A DNA stretch of 64,000 nucleotides from Ktedonobacter racemifer DSM 44963 (GTDB lineage Bacteria; Chloroflexota; Ktedonobacteria; Ktedonobacterales; Ktedonobacteraceae). This document shows positions 63,186-64,000 of the stretch, piece after piece; the stretch's first letter is position 1; each line of letters starts with the position of its first letter. Under the pieces are notes generated by a model. It worked only from the letters and a program-made list of their open reading frames with translations, ran no database searches and had not been told where the DNA came from. The stretch is taken from assembly GCF_000178855.1 (NCBI RefSeq), contig NZ_ADVG01000001.1, positions 868,001 to 932,000 of the forward strand, written 5' to 3'. The position numbers and the translations under genes were made by a program.

Positions 63186-64000
63186 CTACTCGCTAGCTTT
63201 ACCCCAGCCACCACCACCGGGTGAAGCGATGGTCAACCGATCCCCTGCGGCCGCACGGAAATGGACCTTCCCCGGCAAAAGTGTCTCCTGCCCCTCGTGA
63301 ACAAGGCGATTCTCGCCACGCTGACCCGGCTCTCCACCTTGCAGGCCATAGGGGGCGAAGCGCCGCCGCTCAGTGAGTAGCGTGACATCGGTGGGTACCT
63401 CAAAGGTGATCTCACGCGCAAGGCCATCACCACCATGATGCTTACCCTGGCCGCCAGAGCCTGCGCGCAGCTCATAGCGGCTGATACGCATTGGATAGGC
63501 GTATTCAAAAGCCTCGACCGGCGTATTGAGCGTGTTGCTCATATGCACATGCGCGCCCGAGAGACCATCCTGCTCAGGATGCGCCCCCATACCTCCGCCC
63601 ATCGTCTCATAGTAGGCAAAGGGCTGGCTTGTTCGTGGATCGAGGCCTCCGGCGGTGATATTGTTCATTGTACCCTGCCCGGCGGCAGGAATAACCTCCG
63701 GTAGCGCCTGGGCCAGCGCACCAAAGATAGCATCGGTAATGCGCTGCGAGGTCTCAACATTTCCCTGGGCCACCCCCGCTGGAGGGCGCGCATTGACCAC
63801 CGTTCCACCGGGCGCGATGACCGTCACTGGGGCAAAGGTCCCGTGATTCATGGGAGCATCATCGGGCATCAGGCAGCGCACGGTATAGTAAGCCGCCGAC
63901 TTCGCCACCGCCGCCACGGTATTGATATTCCCGCGCACCTGCGAGCTACTCTCTGAGAAATCGACCGTCATAACTTCGCCGCTAACGGTCACGCTCACCG
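63186..64000 (-). CDS. Hydantoinase B/oxoprolinase-type subunit, partial
   Basis: C-terminal part of a HyuB-type ATP-dependent hydantoinase or acetone carboxylase-related subunit; the gene continues past the window's right edge. Recognisable blocks are DFSESSSQVRGNINTVAAVA, PVTVIAPGGTVVNARPPAGVAQGNVETSQRI, AYYETMGGGMGAHPEQDGLSGAHVHMSNTLNTPVEAFEYA and the glycine-rich end SPGGGGWGKASE. The partner HyuA subunit would lie outside the window. It opens cyclic imides such as hydantoins, or related substrates, with ATP. Confidence 0.88.
   Translation of the reverse strand, partial: VSVTVSGEVMTVDFSESSSQVRGNINTVAAVAKSAAYYTVRCLMPDDAPMNHGTFAPVTVIAPGGTVVNARPPAGVAQGNVETSQRITDAIFGALAQALPEVIPAAGQGTMNNITAGGLDPRTSQPFAYYETMGGGMGAHPEQDGLSGAHVHMSNTLNTPVEAFEYAYPMRISRYELRAGSGGQGKHHGGDGLAREITFEVPTDVTLLTERRRFAPYGLQGGEPGQRGENRLVHEGQETLLPGKVHFRAAAGDRLTIASPGGGGWGKASE

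Overview
The window looks like an accessory-rich stretch of a Chloroflexota chromosome, most likely class Ktedonobacteria. This is inferred from the mix of genes: a PknB-type kinase, a bacterial terpene synthase, an HNH-ACT fusion, an NB-ARC-style TPR fragment, many TnpB-only IS200/IS605-type elements, group II introns and long intergenic palindromes. No rRNA, recognisable tRNA or CRISPR array was seen.

Layout. 0-8.5 kb is housekeeping and metabolic: amidase, YggT-like membrane protein, terpene synthase with a SorC-type regulator, a radical SAM/CYTH overlapping pair, a DUF1684 protein and a PPK2-family kinase. 8.8-10.9 kb holds a decayed TnpB element. 11.2-19.6 kb is ordinary again: LysR regulator, Ser/Thr kinase followed by a PPP-type phosphatase, APC permease behind a structured leader, HNH-ACT protein, and an Amt ammonium transporter. 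19.9-22.6 kb is a decayed tnpB whose last codons are separated by a 1.28-kb insertion that reads as one ORF-less group II intron nested inside another. 22.6-26.8 kb has an LLM-family oxidoreductase and then, between two diverged direct repeats, a broken IS630 transposase with a NodS-like methyltransferase and a PIG-L deacetylase. 27-31.7 kb has a broken IS110 element, a broken nuclease-helicase (DUF2075) and a NUDIX hydrolase. 31.8-35.3 kb is bounded by diverged inverted repeats and carries two NTF2/SnoaL-like proteins, a YCII protein and an HxlR regulator that share a 39-bp-arm palindromic promoter. 35.5-40.4 kb has peptidase E and another tnpB pseudogene, split exactly at a codon boundary by an RT-encoding group II intron. 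41-44.5 kb has a second HxlR regulator diverging from a quinone oxidoreductase, an SMI1/KNR4 protein and a small PLDc_N-like protein.

44.8-51.2 kb is a foreign replication module: SF2 helicase, primase-polymerase/ATPase and a PolA-type DNA polymerase. The second and third are interrupted only by TGA triplets plus one single-base frameshift. 52-59.5 kb returns to chromosomal genes (DUF5671-like and YczE-like membrane proteins, a secreted beta-propeller protein, a lipoprotein, a TIM-barrel isomerase). 59.5-63 kb holds two intact TnpB elements, one with an upstream ribbon-helix-helix gene, around a cupin gene. The window ends inside a hydantoinase B-type gene.

The main theme is layered mobile DNA: five tnpB genes without tnpA, two of them invaded by group II introns (three introns in total). 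The repeats fall into families: a 'TGTAGGG' dispersed repeat in three copies, a palindrome family with a conserved tail in two copies, and several perfect palindromes of 16-39 bp arm that appear to act as terminators or bidirectional promoters.
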